Part shown: positions 16,687 to 25,559 of the stretch, piece after piece
Layout of the letters: each line of letters starts with the position of its first letter
Position numbering within the stretch: position 1 is the first letter of the stretch
Assembly: GCA_965200255.1 (NCBI GenBank)
Contig: CBDAUS010000001.1
Span: 372,001-436,000, forward strand
Direction: 5' to 3'
DNA: 64,000 nucleotides
Source: Bin94 sp965200255
GTDB taxonomy: Bacteria; Gemmatimonadota; Gemmatimonadetes; Longimicrobiales; Gaopeijiaceae
Notes under the pieces: model-generated
Seen by the model: the letters and a program-made list of their open reading frames with translations, nothing else
What the model was told of the DNA's origin: nothing
Databases searched by the model: none
Program-made: the position numbers and the translations under genes

Positions 16687-17358
16687 CTATTGCGTGACGC
16701 CCACCTCGACAATGCAATCCGGTTGGTCGTAGCCGGCGCGATTGACGGCTCTCGACACGGCATGGAGCTGTAGCTCGGGCGGCTCGGCTGCGAGCAGGAT
16801 GGCAGTGAGGCACGACGGCACCGTGCCTGGAGCGAGCCAGTCGTCCTGCGCCGCTTGAGGCACGACGACCGGAACGCGGTGGTGCAGCCAGCACATTGAC
16901 GACGGGGCGTCGCGGGTGAGAATGGCGAAGGTAGCGATCCGCGCGCCGTCGGGCGCCGATGAGAACGACCAGATGCCCGCCATGGCAAACAGCGATGCTT
17001 GCGGCCGATGAATCCACCACGGCTGCTTCCCCGACGGTCGCGACTGCCATTCGTAGAAGCCGTCGGTCGGTACCAGGCACCGCCTCGTGCCGAACGCCTC
17101 TCGGAACGCGCCGCGGGCGACCGTCTCGGCACGCACGTTGATCACGCGGCCCCCCTTGCGCTTGGCCCGGCGTCGGTGCAGCCCCCACCGCATCGGCCCG
17201 GCGCGTCGCCCGCCCGGTGCCGCGATCACAACCGGCGCCGCCTCGGTGGGCGCGATGTTGTAGCGGGCGCGGTGGTCGGCGCGAATCGGCTCGACATCGG
17301 CTGCGAACGCCGCGCCGATGGCCTCGGCGTCGCCCGTCAGCGTGTAGCGGCCGCACAT
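16687..17358 (-). CDS. SOS response-associated peptidase (SRAP/YedK/HMCES)
   Basis: A 223-residue SRAP protein, which shields abasic sites in single-stranded DNA by forming a DNA-protein cross-link through its N-terminal cysteine. Catalytic Cys2 (MCGRYTL), Asn34 in YNIAPT, Glu104 in CLVPTDGFYEW and His160 in WLHHRVPVV are all present, as is NVRAET at 75-80. After removal of Met1 the cysteine becomes the N-terminus, which fixes the start codon at 17358. No LexA-like operator was identified upstream by eye. It stands close behind the AstE-like gene (14 bases) and may share its transcript. Confidence 0.95.
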   Translation of the reverse strand: MCGRYTLTGDAEAIGAAFAADVEPIRADHRARYNIAPTEAAPVVIAAPGGRRAGPMRWGLHRRRAKRKGGRVINVRAETVARGAFREAFGTRRCLVPTDGFYEWQSRPSGKQPWWIHRPQASLFAMAGIWSFSSAPDGARIATFAILTRDAPSSMCWLHHRVPVVVPQAAQDDWLAPGTVPSCLTAILLAAEPPELQLHAVSRAVNRAGYDQPDCIVEVGVTQ

Positions 17359-17372
17359 TTACGGCGCCCTTG

Positions 17373-18404
17373 TCAGCGCGGTGAAGCGGCGGCGTGGGCC
17401 AGGGCGGGCCGTGCCTTCTCGCGACGTTGTTCCACCTCCCGGACGACGAAGAAGCCGTCGTCGCCGAGCTCCTGGTAGAGCGGCATGAGCAATCTGCCGG
17501 AATGGGGCGCCGGCACCTCGCCGTGGCGGTCGTCGCCCACGATCTCGCCCGCGCGAATGCGCTGGAAGTTGCGGAATCCGGGTCGGGTCCGGTAGCGATC
17601 TTCGGGCGCAACCGGATGGCGGTGTACGGTCGTGAAGACCTTGGAGAGCTTGCGCCGCGCAGCCCGCATGACCCGATGCCCGTGGTCCGCTTCGGGAACG
17701 GCGGCCTCGGGCAACAATCTCGCCGCACGCATCGCGAGCCAAATCGCGGCGCGGGCCCTGGTCACCGCGTACGCCTCGCGATGCTGACCGCACTCGCAGG
17801 CCGTGGTCGTGTAGCCCAGCTGGTCGAGGTAGCCGAGCAGGGTGCCTTCGAGGTGTTCGCTCAGCCCGAGCACGAGCGGCACGGGAATTTCCATCGCGAA
17901 ACGGCGGTTGCGGGGCAGGTCGGCGGTCGTGGTGAACGTGCCGCCGCGACCGGAGGTCGTATGCAGATCCAGCACGTGCACCGGGCCTCGTCGCCGGGCC
18001 GCCACCCAGTCCAGGATGCGGCGCATTCTTGCCATTTCCGCGTCTTCGGGCGCTGCGCCGGGCGGGGGTCCCTCGCCGTTGCCCTGCGCGGTGAGGGCGA
18101 TTCTCGCTCGGCCCGGGATCCAGGCTCGGTTCATGTCGTACGACAGGAAGCGCCGGTCCGCCGCGACGGCCTGCATGTTGCCGACGACGGCCACGAAATC
18201 GCCCGCCATCGCGGCCCGGCGGGCCCGGATCGGGCCGATCAGGGCTTCGAGCGCCCGCACGCCGGCGGGCTCGTTGCCGTGCAACCCGCCGATACAAAGC
18301 AGCAGCGGACCATGCGTGCGCCCCCGAACCCACCCGATGACGCCGTTCTCGGGATCGGCGGCCTGTTCCCCGGCTGTGCACTCCGCGTTCGAGCTCGTCA
18401 TCAA
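17373..18404 (-). CDS. AstE/AspA-type zinc deacylase (M14 superfamily)
   Basis: A 343-residue protein of the succinylglutamate desuccinylase/aspartoacylase family. Zinc ligands are His42 and Glu45 in GGLHGNEPAG and His148 in VLDLHTTSGRGG; MNRAWIPGR (91-99) is the usual substrate-binding arginine segment. The family hydrolyses N-acyl amino acids or gamma-linked amino-acid tags. The ATG overlaps the stop of the GCS2-CBS gene by four bases, so the ligase-like and hydrolase-like proteins are made together. This suggests a matched attach/remove pair for an amino-acid or peptide group, but no substrate is known. No other arginine-succinyltransferase pathway gene is nearby, so true AstE is unlikely. 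Confidence 0.85.
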   Translation of the reverse strand: MMTSSNAECTAGEQAADPENGVIGWVRGRTHGPLLLCIGGLHGNEPAGVRALEALIGPIRARRAAMAGDFVAVVGNMQAVAADRRFLSYDMNRAWIPGRARIALTAQGNGEGPPPGAAPEDAEMARMRRILDWVAARRRGPVHVLDLHTTSGRGGTFTTTADLPRNRRFAMEIPVPLVLGLSEHLEGTLLGYLDQLGYTTTACECGQHREAYAVTRARAAIWLAMRAARLLPEAAVPEADHGHRVMRAARRKLSKVFTTVHRHPVAPEDRYRTRPGFRNFQRIRAGEIVGDDRHGEVPAPHSGRLLMPLYQELGDDGFFVVREVEQRREKARPALAHAAASPR

Positions 18405-20314
18405 TCTCCCTGCAAGCGCTCTTCCAAGAGGTGATACGCCATCGGCATGAAGTCGGTCTCGCTCACCAGTCCGACGAGTTGTTCGTCCTTGATCACCGGC
18501 AGCGCCGACACTTTCTTCTCGCGCATGATGCGAATGGCTTCGAGCGTCGTGGTCTCGGGCGATATGGTCACCGGATCGCGCACCATGATGTCGCTGATCG
18601 GCATGTTGTCGGCTTCGATCAGGGTCCGACCTTCGGCCATGAGTCGCAGCATCGAGCGATACGAAACCACCCCGACCAGGCGGTGATCGTTGTCTTCTAT
18701 CAATACGTGTCGGATCTGGCGAAAGTCCATCAGGTAGGCGACGAGCTCCACCAGCTCGTTCTGGTTGACCGTGGTCAACGAGGTGGTCATGTAGTGCTCA
18801 ACGCGCATGTAATGATGCTTCCACCCTCCGGCTTCCTGGATCTCGGCGGGTCCCCAGCGCGCCACCGGGGTCCCTTCCACCTGTTGACGGACGGTGGCGG
18901 CGGTGATTGCGGCCAACCTCTCGGCGCGGGTCCCGCTCTTCTTGAGCTTGCTGAGCGAGCGCAGCGCCCATGACGCGCCCGTCACGCCGGCGCTCACGCG
19001 CTCCTCGACGACGCCCAGATACTTGGCCACGTCCGCAGCGTCGATCGGATACTGAGCCAGGCCTTCTTCGGCCAGCGGAAGCAGCGTCTCCATGATCAGG
19101 CGGTCGCTTGGCGCCGTCTTTCCGTCCAGCCACGTCATGCCCGACCCCAGTCCCAGCCGGCACGCGCCGAGAAAGTTGCTCTTGGCGTCGTCGAAGTCCA
19201 ATCGTTCGGTAAGGTCGGGGTATTTGCGGGCCATTCCCAGCACGGCGCCGATCCAGAACACCGCGTTGGCGACTTCGTCCAGGGTCGTGGGGCCCGACGG
19301 AAGCACGCGACACTCGATGCGAAGATGAGGCTTGCCCTTCGAAATGCCGTAGCAGGGTCGGTTCCAACGGTATACCGTACCGTTGAACAGGTTCAGCGCC
19401 GCCAACTTCGGCACGCCCCCCTCGTCCAGCACACGGAGCGGGTCCTCGTCGACCGGCATGGCCAGCAGAACGCGGAATGCAGCCAGATCTTCCTGAAAGA
19501 GCTCCACGACCGAGTGTTGCAGCCAGCTGCCGCCAAATCGCACGCGCGCGTTCATCTCGCGCAGGTGGAGGTCGGCGCTGCGCGTGTCCAGCGACTGCTG
19601 AAACAGCGCGATCCGCGTCTCCGCCCACAGTCGCCTGCCGAACAGCAGCGGCGAGTTCACGCACGCCGCGAGCACCGGTCCAGTTACGGCCTGCGCAACG
19701 TTGTAGAAGTGGGCGAATTCCTCGGCCGACACCTGCAGATGGACCTGGAAGCTGGTGTTGCACGCCTCGAGCATGACCGAGTCGTGCTGGATCATGAGCT
19801 CGTCGGTGCCCCGGATACGCAGGCGGAAGGCACCGCCGCCCGCCTGGTTCATGGCGTCGTTCAGCGCGTAGTAGCGGGCTCGGGGCGTGATGTTTTCGAG
19901 CGACAGATCGGATTTCGTGAGCGTGGGCAGGATGCCGGTCAGCATGACTTCGGAGCCGTGACGACGGGCTGCCTCCCGCACGCGCTGAACATAGTCGTCA
20001 AGTTCCGTCTGCATGGCCGAAAAGCAGGCTCCGGCCAGGACGCGCGGCGACAGATTGGCTTCGAGGTTGAAGCGGGCGAGCTCCGTGGTGAAGGGATCGT
20101 CGTCAAGGTCTTCCAGCACCTCGACCGCGAGCGGCGAAGGGCGCCAAGCCTCGTCGACGAGGAACATCTCCTGCTCGGCGCCGAAGCGTCGGATGCCGGA
20201 CTCGATGAGCCCTTCCTGCAGCAGCCGCTCCATTGCCAACAAGTCCCGCAGCAAGGTCCGAGTGAATGCTCGAATCGCTTCCGGGGACGTCTCTGGCGCG
20301 AGATCTACGCCCAT
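18401..20314 (-). CDS. GCS2-type carboxylate-amine ligase fused to a CBS pair
   Basis: A 637-residue two-part protein. Residues about 30-400 are a glutamate-cysteine ligase family 2 (GCS2, glutamine-synthetase-like fold) domain: RRFGAEQEMFLVD, then RFNLEANLSPR, then LEACNTSFQVHLQV, HLRIECRVLPSGP and WIGAVLG. Residues about 508-560 and 575-628 are two CBS motifs (HVLIEDNDHRLVGVVSYRSML; SALPVIKDEQLVGLVSETDF), which usually bind adenosine nucleotides. The fusion suggests a ligase whose activity is tuned by AMP/ATP. It is coupled to an AstE-like deacylase. Real glutathione synthesis is not supported, as no glutathione synthetase is adjacent. The start ATG at 20314 is the only good option. Confidence 0.88.
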   Translation of the reverse strand: MGVDLAPETSPEAIRAFTRTLLRDLLAMERLLQEGLIESGIRRFGAEQEMFLVDEAWRPSPLAVEVLEDLDDDPFTTELARFNLEANLSPRVLAGACFSAMQTELDDYVQRVREAARRHGSEVMLTGILPTLTKSDLSLENITPRARYYALNDAMNQAGGGAFRLRIRGTDELMIQHDSVMLEACNTSFQVHLQVSAEEFAHFYNVAQAVTGPVLAACVNSPLLFGRRLWAETRIALFQQSLDTRSADLHLREMNARVRFGGSWLQHSVVELFQEDLAAFRVLLAMPVDEDPLRVLDEGGVPKLAALNLFNGTVYRWNRPCYGISKGKPHLRIECRVLPSGPTTLDEVANAVFWIGAVLGMARKYPDLTERLDFDDAKSNFLGACRLGLGSGMTWLDGKTAPSDRLIMETLLPLAEEGLAQYPIDAADVAKYLGVVEERVSAGVTGASWALRSLSKLKKSGTRAERLAAITAATVRQQVEGTPVARWGPAEIQEAGGWKHHYMRVEHYMTTSLTTVNQNELVELVAYLMDFRQIRHVLIEDNDHRLVGVVSYRSMLRLMAEGRTLIEADNMPISDIMVRDPVTISPETTTLEAIRIMREKKVSALPVIKDEQLVGLVSETDFMPMAYHLLEERLQGD

Positions 20315-20333
20315 GTTCTTCTCCTCCGATCCG

Positions 20334-21533
20334 TCACGGCGAGGCGGCCGGCAGAATCCGTTCCTGCAGGGCCGTCCAGCTCGACATTTCCGGGCGCTGG
20401 TGCAGCGTCCAACCGTTGAACACCGAGATCAGGTCGTACTCGGGAACCACATGGAGGAATTGTCCTCCGTACCCGTTGCCGGCAAAGATCTCGGTCCGAC
20501 CGTCCGCATGCGCCGGCACCCACCACTGATATCCGTACCCCGAATCGGCGTCGTCGAACGGCACCACCGGCGACGTGGACGCGCGCACCCACGCGCTCGA
20601 CACGACCTGTTGCCCGTCCCACTGTCCGTCGCGCAGCATGAGGTAGCCGATCCGCGCCAGGTCGTGCGTGGAAAGATAGAGACCGCCCTCCGAGTCCGTC
20701 TCTCCGTCCGGCGTGACCTTCCAGTAGTACTCGTCAATCCCCAAGGGGGCAAAGAGCCGCTCCTCGGCCCACCGGTCAATCCGCATGCCGGTGGCCTCGC
20801 GAACGAGCTTGCCAAGCAGTACGCTGACGCCGTCGTTGTAGTCGAACCGGGTGCCCGGATCAATCGCCATGGGACGAGACACGGCGTAATCGATCCAGGC
20901 GTCGCTTGCTTCGAGCTCCACGGTCGGGTGCGTGGGGTCGTCGTAGGTCTGGCCCGGCGTGGCCCAATCGATGCCGCTGCGCATGGTGAGAAAGTCCTCG
21001 ATTGTGGCGGCCGCGCGTCGGGGCTCGGTCAAGTCCACGCCGTACGACTGAAACCAGGGCCAGACGGGCGCGTCGACGGCGGGCACGTGTCCCTCGTCGA
21101 CCGCAATCCCCAATGCAACCGACATCACGCTCTTCGTGACCGACTGCAACGAATGCAGGTCCGTGTCGCGGTAGTACGGGTGCCATGCGGGATGATCGTA
21201 GTTGTACTGGTGGCTGGTCGTGTCCTCCTGCTGAACCAGGAGCTCGGCGTAGGTCTGCGCGTGATCCCAGCGGCGGTCGGCGATGATGCGACCGTTGCGA
21301 ATCAGGAGGAACTGGTCGATGAGCCCGTAGCGCCCCTCGTCGATGTCTTCGATCAGGGCACCAATGGCGGCGGGGTCCACGCCTTCCGCTTCCGGCGTGG
21401 ACACCGGCCACTCGGCGCCGGGCCAGGGGGCGCCGGGCAAAGGGGCATCGGGCGTGGTGCACGCCGCCGCGAGGAAGACGAGCGCCGCCAGGGCCAGGCG
21501 TTGCGAGAATTCAGCGAAACGTCGCGATTTCAT
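20334..21533 (-). CDS. Serine hydrolase lipoprotein (class C beta-lactamase family)
   Basis: A 399-residue exported protein. Lipobox LAAAC with Cys25, then a Pro-rich linker and a penicillin-binding fold. Seen: catalytic Ser131-Val-Thr-Lys134 in LQSVTKSVMS, Tyr232 in FDYNDG, and a C-terminal NGYGGQ segment in the place of the KTG/HxG box. These fit esterase or 6-aminohexanoate-hydrolase-like members rather than a true AmpC. It begins inside the end of the nitroreductase gene (23-base overlap). Periplasmic-face or outer-membrane anchored; substrate unknown. Confidence 0.88.
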   Translation of the reverse strand: MKSRRFAEFSQRLALAALVFLAAACTTPDAPLPGAPWPGAEWPVSTPEAEGVDPAAIGALIEDIDEGRYGLIDQFLLIRNGRIIADRRWDHAQTYAELLVQQEDTTSHQYNYDHPAWHPYYRDTDLHSLQSVTKSVMSVALGIAVDEGHVPAVDAPVWPWFQSYGVDLTEPRRAAATIEDFLTMRSGIDWATPGQTYDDPTHPTVELEASDAWIDYAVSRPMAIDPGTRFDYNDGVSVLLGKLVREATGMRIDRWAEERLFAPLGIDEYYWKVTPDGETDSEGGLYLSTHDLARIGYLMLRDGQWDGQQVVSSAWVRASTSPVVPFDDADSGYGYQWWVPAHADGRTEIFAGNGYGGQFLHVVPEYDLISVFNGWTLHQRPEMSSWTALQERILPAASP

Positions 21534-22188
21534 GGAGAGGCTTCTTGGTGATCACAGGTACGCGCGCGTCGTCGGCAGGGTGACCGACGACCAGAATCAG
21601 GAACGGCCGTTCGTTCGGGGGACGCTCCAGTATGTCGTTCAGGAACTTCATTGGCGAGGGCGTGTGCGTAAGCGTGGCGAGTCCGGCGCGGTGCAACCCC
21701 GTGATCAACATGCCCGTAGCGATCCCCACGCTTTCCTGCACGTAGTAGTTCTTCACCTTCCGGCCGTCGGCGCGAACCCGATAGCGCTCGGCGAAGACGA
21801 CCACGAGGAACGGCGCCGTTTCCAGGAATGGCTTGTGTTCGTCGGTACCGAGAGCCGCCAGCGCGTCGAGCCACTCCTGCGGCGCGCCGCCCTGGTAGAA
21901 CGCCCGCTCCTCTTCTTCCGCCGCCACGCGGATTCGCGACTTCAGTTCCGGGTCGGACACGACGACAAAGTGCCACGGTTGATGGTTCGCCCCGTTGGGC
22001 GCGGTGCCCGCGGCGCGAATGCTCTCCTCGATCGCCTCGCGTGGAACCGGGCGGACGCTGAACTCGCGCACCGTGCGTCGCTGGGCGAGCTCCTCGCGGA
22101 AGCTCCGTGCCCGGCGCACCATGTCGGCGGGCGAATACCCGGGGCGGTAGTCGAGCGGAACGTAGCGTGGCCGGGGCTGACGCGTCAT
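21511..22188 (-). CDS. Nitroreductase-family flavoprotein
   Basis: A 225-residue FMN enzyme. RRTVREFS at 37-44 binds the FMN phosphate, and PNGANHQPWHF near 64-74 is the variant typical of the iodotyrosine deiodinase-like branch of the nitroreductase superfamily. The C-terminal GHPADDARVP precedes the last strand. It likely uses NAD(P)H-derived electrons to reduce an aromatic or halogenated substrate, but that is inference from the subgroup. The ATG at 22188 forms ATGA with the stop of the upstream gene, so the longer frame to 22263 is rejected. It overlaps the serine hydrolase gene downstream. Confidence 0.85.
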   Translation of the reverse strand: MTRQPRPRYVPLDYRPGYSPADMVRRARSFREELAQRRTVREFSVRPVPREAIEESIRAAGTAPNGANHQPWHFVVVSDPELKSRIRVAAEEEERAFYQGGAPQEWLDALAALGTDEHKPFLETAPFLVVVFAERYRVRADGRKVKNYYVQESVGIATGMLITGLHRAGLATLTHTPSPMKFLNDILERPPNERPFLILVVGHPADDARVPVITKKPLHEIATFR

Positions 22189-22736
22189 CCGCCGGGCCCG
22201 CGTTGGAGCCTGAGGAATGCGCTTACCATGCCGCCGGCCCCACCGATTTGTGCCGCCGCGCAAGAGGGGGGCACGCCCAGGTACCGGGCAAGAAAGTCCA
22301 CGTTTACCAGCCCCACCACTTCATCGTCCGAGAGTGCGATGTCGCGCCACTGCGAGGCGGGGCGCTCGTTGAAACGGTCGTACACCCCCGTCAGCGGACC
22401 ACGCGGACCATCGAACGGCACGTGGAAGTCGCCGGCGTGGAGCTCGAACCGCGTCGCGATCGACATCCAGTCTTCCTGGCTGCTCCAAAGCGCGACCACG
22501 ACGTCTGCCGACACGCCAGCGCGTCCGGCAACGAAGAGGACCACCGGAATCTCGCCGGGGGAGAGATTCCACCGTCGCAAGACTTCAAGTTCGCTGTACG
22601 GGAAGCCGTAATGCTCGCCGACGGCCTGCAAATACTCTACCACGGCGGCCTCGCCGGCGGTCTGGGCTCGGAGCGCCGCTGGTCCCGACAGCAACAGGAT
22701 CGCAACGGCAATGGAGAATCTCGGCACGGTCCGCAT
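22185..22736 (-). CDS. Exported protein of unknown function
   Basis: A 183-residue protein with a clear signal peptide (MRTVPRFSIAVAILLL, cleavage near ALRAQ). The mature part shows no motif I can name; it contains AVGEHYGFPYSELEVLRRWNL and two short strands rich in aspartate, ending in a helix and a Gly/Arg tail. The ATG at 22736 is preceded by GGGAGG with 8-base spacing. A TTG eight codons upstream (22760) would overlap the dehydrogenase stop (TTGA) and is a less likely start. It lies between the dehydrogenase and nitroreductase genes in a tightly packed run. Function not assigned. Confidence 0.6.
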   Translation of the reverse strand: MRTVPRFSIAVAILLLSGPAALRAQTAGEAAVVEYLQAVGEHYGFPYSELEVLRRWNLSPGEIPVVLFVAGRAGVSADVVVALWSSQEDWMSIATRFELHAGDFHVPFDGPRGPLTGVYDRFNERPASQWRDIALSDDEVVGLVNVDFLARYLGVPPSCAAAQIGGAGGMVSAFLRLQRGPGG

Positions 22737-22756
22737 ATTGGACGCCTCCCGGCTGG

Positions 22757-23812
22757 TCAATTGCGTCCGAGCGCCCGGTCGGCAACTCGGTGGGCGGCCA
22801 CGGCGGGAGAGACGCGCAGCTCGTCCGCGGTGCGAAAGATGTCCGTGAGCGACTTGGCAACCCGTCGTCGCACCTCGCGCGTGACCTCGTCCACTTCGCG
22901 AATCCCTCTCTCCATTAGTCCGAACGCCATGGCGCCGCCGCCGTTAATGACGAAATCGGGCGCGTAAAGGATGTCGCGCGCGCGCAGCTCGTCGGCACGC
23001 TCGCGACTATCGAGCTGGTTGTTGGCCGAACCCGCCACCACTCTACAGCGCAGCTTGGGGAGCGTCCACCGGTTGACCGTGGATCCAACGGCGCACGGCG
23101 CATATACGTCGCACTCGGTATGGTGTACCGTTTCGGCGTCGACTGCAATCCCCCCGCATTCTTCCGCCACTGCGCGGGCGCGCCGCGCGTTCAGGTCCGC
23201 CGTGACCACCCGCGCACCCGATTCGGCCAGCAGCAGAGCCAGGCGCCTACCCACATTGCCGACGCCTTGCACGAGCACGGACCTGCCCGCCAAGTCGGCG
23301 TCGCCGTCCAGGTGCGCGAGGCAGGCCGCAATCCCCGCGTGCACGCCAGCGGCCGTGAACGGCCCGGGGTCGGGTGGACCGCTACCTGAGTCGGAACCCG
23401 CAACCGCCGACGTGAGGTTGGCCAGGAACGCCATGTCCTCGGGCGTTGTGCCCATGTCCTCGCCTACGCCGTAAGCGCCCCCGAGACCGTTCAGCACGTT
23501 GGCGAAATGCGTGAGGAGCGCGCGCCTCTGGGTGCCGGAGATGGATCCCGGCACGGCCAGCACCGACTTGCCGCCGCCGTACTCGAACCCCATGGCGGCC
23601 CATTTGTAGGTCATCCCTTCGGCCAAACGCATGGCGTCGCGCAGCGCGGAAGCCGGCGAATCGTAGCGCTTCAGTCGACATCCACCCGTCGGGCGTCCCA
23701 GCGTGGCGTCGTGAAGCGCGACGAAGATCCAGGTCTCGGTGCCGGGGTGGAACGACGTCGCGACCGCCAATCCGTCCCAGTCCTGGGTCAGGGATTCGAT
23801 CGTCAAGTTCAC
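22757..23812 (-). CDS. Glu/Leu/Phe/Val dehydrogenase
   Basis: A 351-residue NAD(P)-dependent amino-acid dehydrogenase, closest in pattern to leucine/phenylalanine dehydrogenases: TGGCRLKRYDS, substrate Lys70 in MTYKWAAMG, catalytic Lys82 in FEYGGGKSV, then a Rossmann VQGVGNVGRRLA and SANNQL. It deaminates a branched-chain or aromatic amino acid to the 2-oxo acid, releasing ammonia. The frame is open far upstream to 24286, but that part is the antisense of terC; the GTG at 23812 gives the normal length. A weak AAGAGA precedes it. It is divergent from terC with about 170 bases between. Confidence 0.9.
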   Translation of the reverse strand: MNLTIESLTQDWDGLAVATSFHPGTETWIFVALHDATLGRPTGGCRLKRYDSPASALRDAMRLAEGMTYKWAAMGFEYGGGKSVLAVPGSISGTQRRALLTHFANVLNGLGGAYGVGEDMGTTPEDMAFLANLTSAVAGSDSGSGPPDPGPFTAAGVHAGIAACLAHLDGDADLAGRSVLVQGVGNVGRRLALLLAESGARVVTADLNARRARAVAEECGGIAVDAETVHHTECDVYAPCAVGSTVNRWTLPKLRCRVVAGSANNQLDSRERADELRARDILYAPDFVINGGGAMAFGLMERGIREVDEVTREVRRRVAKSLTDIFRTADELRVSPAVAAHRVADRALGRN

Positions 23813-23893
23813 GCGGGTCGTCTCTTCATGCAGGCTTTCGTCGGCTGTTGCAGGGTTCGTTCCGGGTGATGGAATTCCACCGTTCGCAAGGAA

Positions 23894-23903
23894 TGATATA
23901 CAT
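23894..23903 (+). promoter_or_regulatory. Extended -10 promoter candidate for terC
   Basis: TGATATACAT contains an extended -10 (TG-N-TATACA) about 80 bases before the terC start. No convincing -35 hexamer is present, as is common with extended -10 promoters. Confidence 0.35.
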
Positions 23904-23936
23904 TTTGACGATGGGGAAGACACCGAGCAGACGAAT

Positions 23937-23962
23937 GGCCCCGTCGTGGGACGGCGACGGCC
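23937..23962 (+). other. Stem-loop in the terC leader
   Basis: GGCC-cc-GTCG pairs with CGAC-GGCC around an 8-base loop, starting about 30 bases downstream of the candidate start site and ending 20 bases before the terC ATG. It may be regulatory; it does not show the conserved yybP-ykoY manganese riboswitch sequence. Confidence 0.3.
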
Positions 23963-23981
23963 AACGTTAGGCGGGCATGAA

Positions 23982-24758
23982 ATGGAATGGATTTCGAGTC
24001 CCGAAGCGTGGATTGCGTTTGCGACCCTGGCGGTCCTGGAGATCGTGCTGGGGATCGACAACATCATCTTCATCTCGATCCTGGCGGACAAGCTGCCCGA
24101 GGAGCAGCAACCCTCCGCCCGCAGAAACGGGCTGATTCTGGCCATGGTGACCCGTTTGGCGCTGCTGGGCACCATTTCTCTCATCATGCAGCTGACGGCG
24201 CCGCTGTTCACCACCTTCGGGCACGGTTTCTCGGGTCGCGACCTTATTCTGATTGGGGGTGGGCTGTTCCTGCTTACCAAAGCCACCCGCGAGATCCATC
24301 ACCGGTTGGAGGGCGACGAGGCGGCGGCTGGTCAGGCCCGAGGCGCTACCTACGGCGTCGTGCTCGTGCAGATTGCGGTGATGGACATCGTGTTCTCGCT
24401 CGATTCGGTGATCACCGCGGTTGGCTTGGCGGACGATTTCATGGTCATGGCGTCGGCAATCGTGCTGGCAGTGGTGGTCATGCTGATTGCCGCGACGACC
24501 GTTTCGGAATTCGTGAACAATCACCCCACGGTGAAAATGCTCGCGCTGAGCTTCCTGCTGTTGCTGGGAATGACGCTGGTGGCGGAAGGATTCGGCCAGC
24601 ACATCCCGAAAGGCTACATGTACTTCGCGATGGCCTTCTCGGTCTTCGTCGAAGCGCTCAACTTGCGCGCGCGGTCGCGAAGCAAGCCGATCCAGCTGCG
24701 CATGGCGCCGAGCCACCCGGACGCACCCCGAAAGTCCGCGGAACCGCCCACCGAATGA
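23982..24758 (+). CDS. TerC-family integral membrane protein
   Basis: A 258-residue inner-membrane protein with about seven transmembrane segments. The two family hallmarks are present: VLEIVLGIDNIIFISILADKLP near the start and DIVFSLDSVITAVGL in the middle, each placing an acidic residue in the membrane for a divalent cation. Relatives (Alx, MeeF/MeeY, YceF) export manganese or help metallate exported enzymes; tellurite resistance is the historical name. The ATG at 23982 directly precedes the first hallmark segment; the longer open frame upstream is non-coding leader. It is divergent from the dehydrogenase. Confidence 0.93.
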   Translation: MEWISSPEAWIAFATLAVLEIVLGIDNIIFISILADKLPEEQQPSARRNGLILAMVTRLALLGTISLIMQLTAPLFTTFGHGFSGRDLILIGGGLFLLTKATREIHHRLEGDEAAAGQARGATYGVVLVQIAVMDIVFSLDSVITAVGLADDFMVMASAIVLAVVVMLIAATTVSEFVNNHPTVKMLALSFLLLLGMTLVAEGFGQHIPKGYMYFAMAFSVFVEALNLRARSRSKPIQLRMAPSHPDAPRKSAEPPTE

Positions 24759-24767
24759 GCCGCCAAG

Positions 24768-24841
<74 letters not shown>

Positions 24842-24897
24842 AAACGTCCCAGTAATAATCGGCCGTCGTCCGCCTCGGGTCAACCCCGGCGGAGGCG

Positions 24898-25290
<393 letters not shown>

Positions 25291-25440
25291 CTCCACGCAA
25301 GTTGTCGCCAAGTCGCGGGTCTGCGCCAGTCCCGTTCGCCATGGCGCGTGCGGGGGATTCTGCCCGTCTTCCACCGGACCAACCCGCCCGAAGCGCCGGT
25401 CGATCGGTGGCTTTCTCGGGAACATCTGTTTCCGTAATCC

Positions 25441-25469
25441 TTGTAAATCATATCGCAGTATGGTAATAT
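25441..25469 (+). promoter_or_regulatory. Candidate sigma-70 promoter for the histidine phosphatase gene
   Basis: TTGTAA at 25441-25446 and TAATAT at 25464-25469 with a 17-bp spacer, in a locally AT-rich stretch about 90 bases before the gene. The rest of 25291-25440 holds no gene that I can see; on the minus strand it should include the rnpB promoter, which I could not pinpoint. Confidence 0.45.
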
Positions 25470-25559
25470 ATGTTTAGGCGCTCAAGGAAACGAATGGCCT
25501 GGCGGAATCCGCCGATTCAGTTTGACGGACACCAGAACAGGAGGACAGGACGCGTGACA

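Noticed and set aside
18401..20314. Genuine glutathione biosynthesis (gshA)
   Set aside because: No glutathione synthetase is adjacent, and the CBS pair and AstE-like partner point to another role.
23813..23981. yybP-ykoY manganese riboswitch before terC
   Set aside because: The conserved sequence blocks of this class are not present; only a generic stem-loop is visible.
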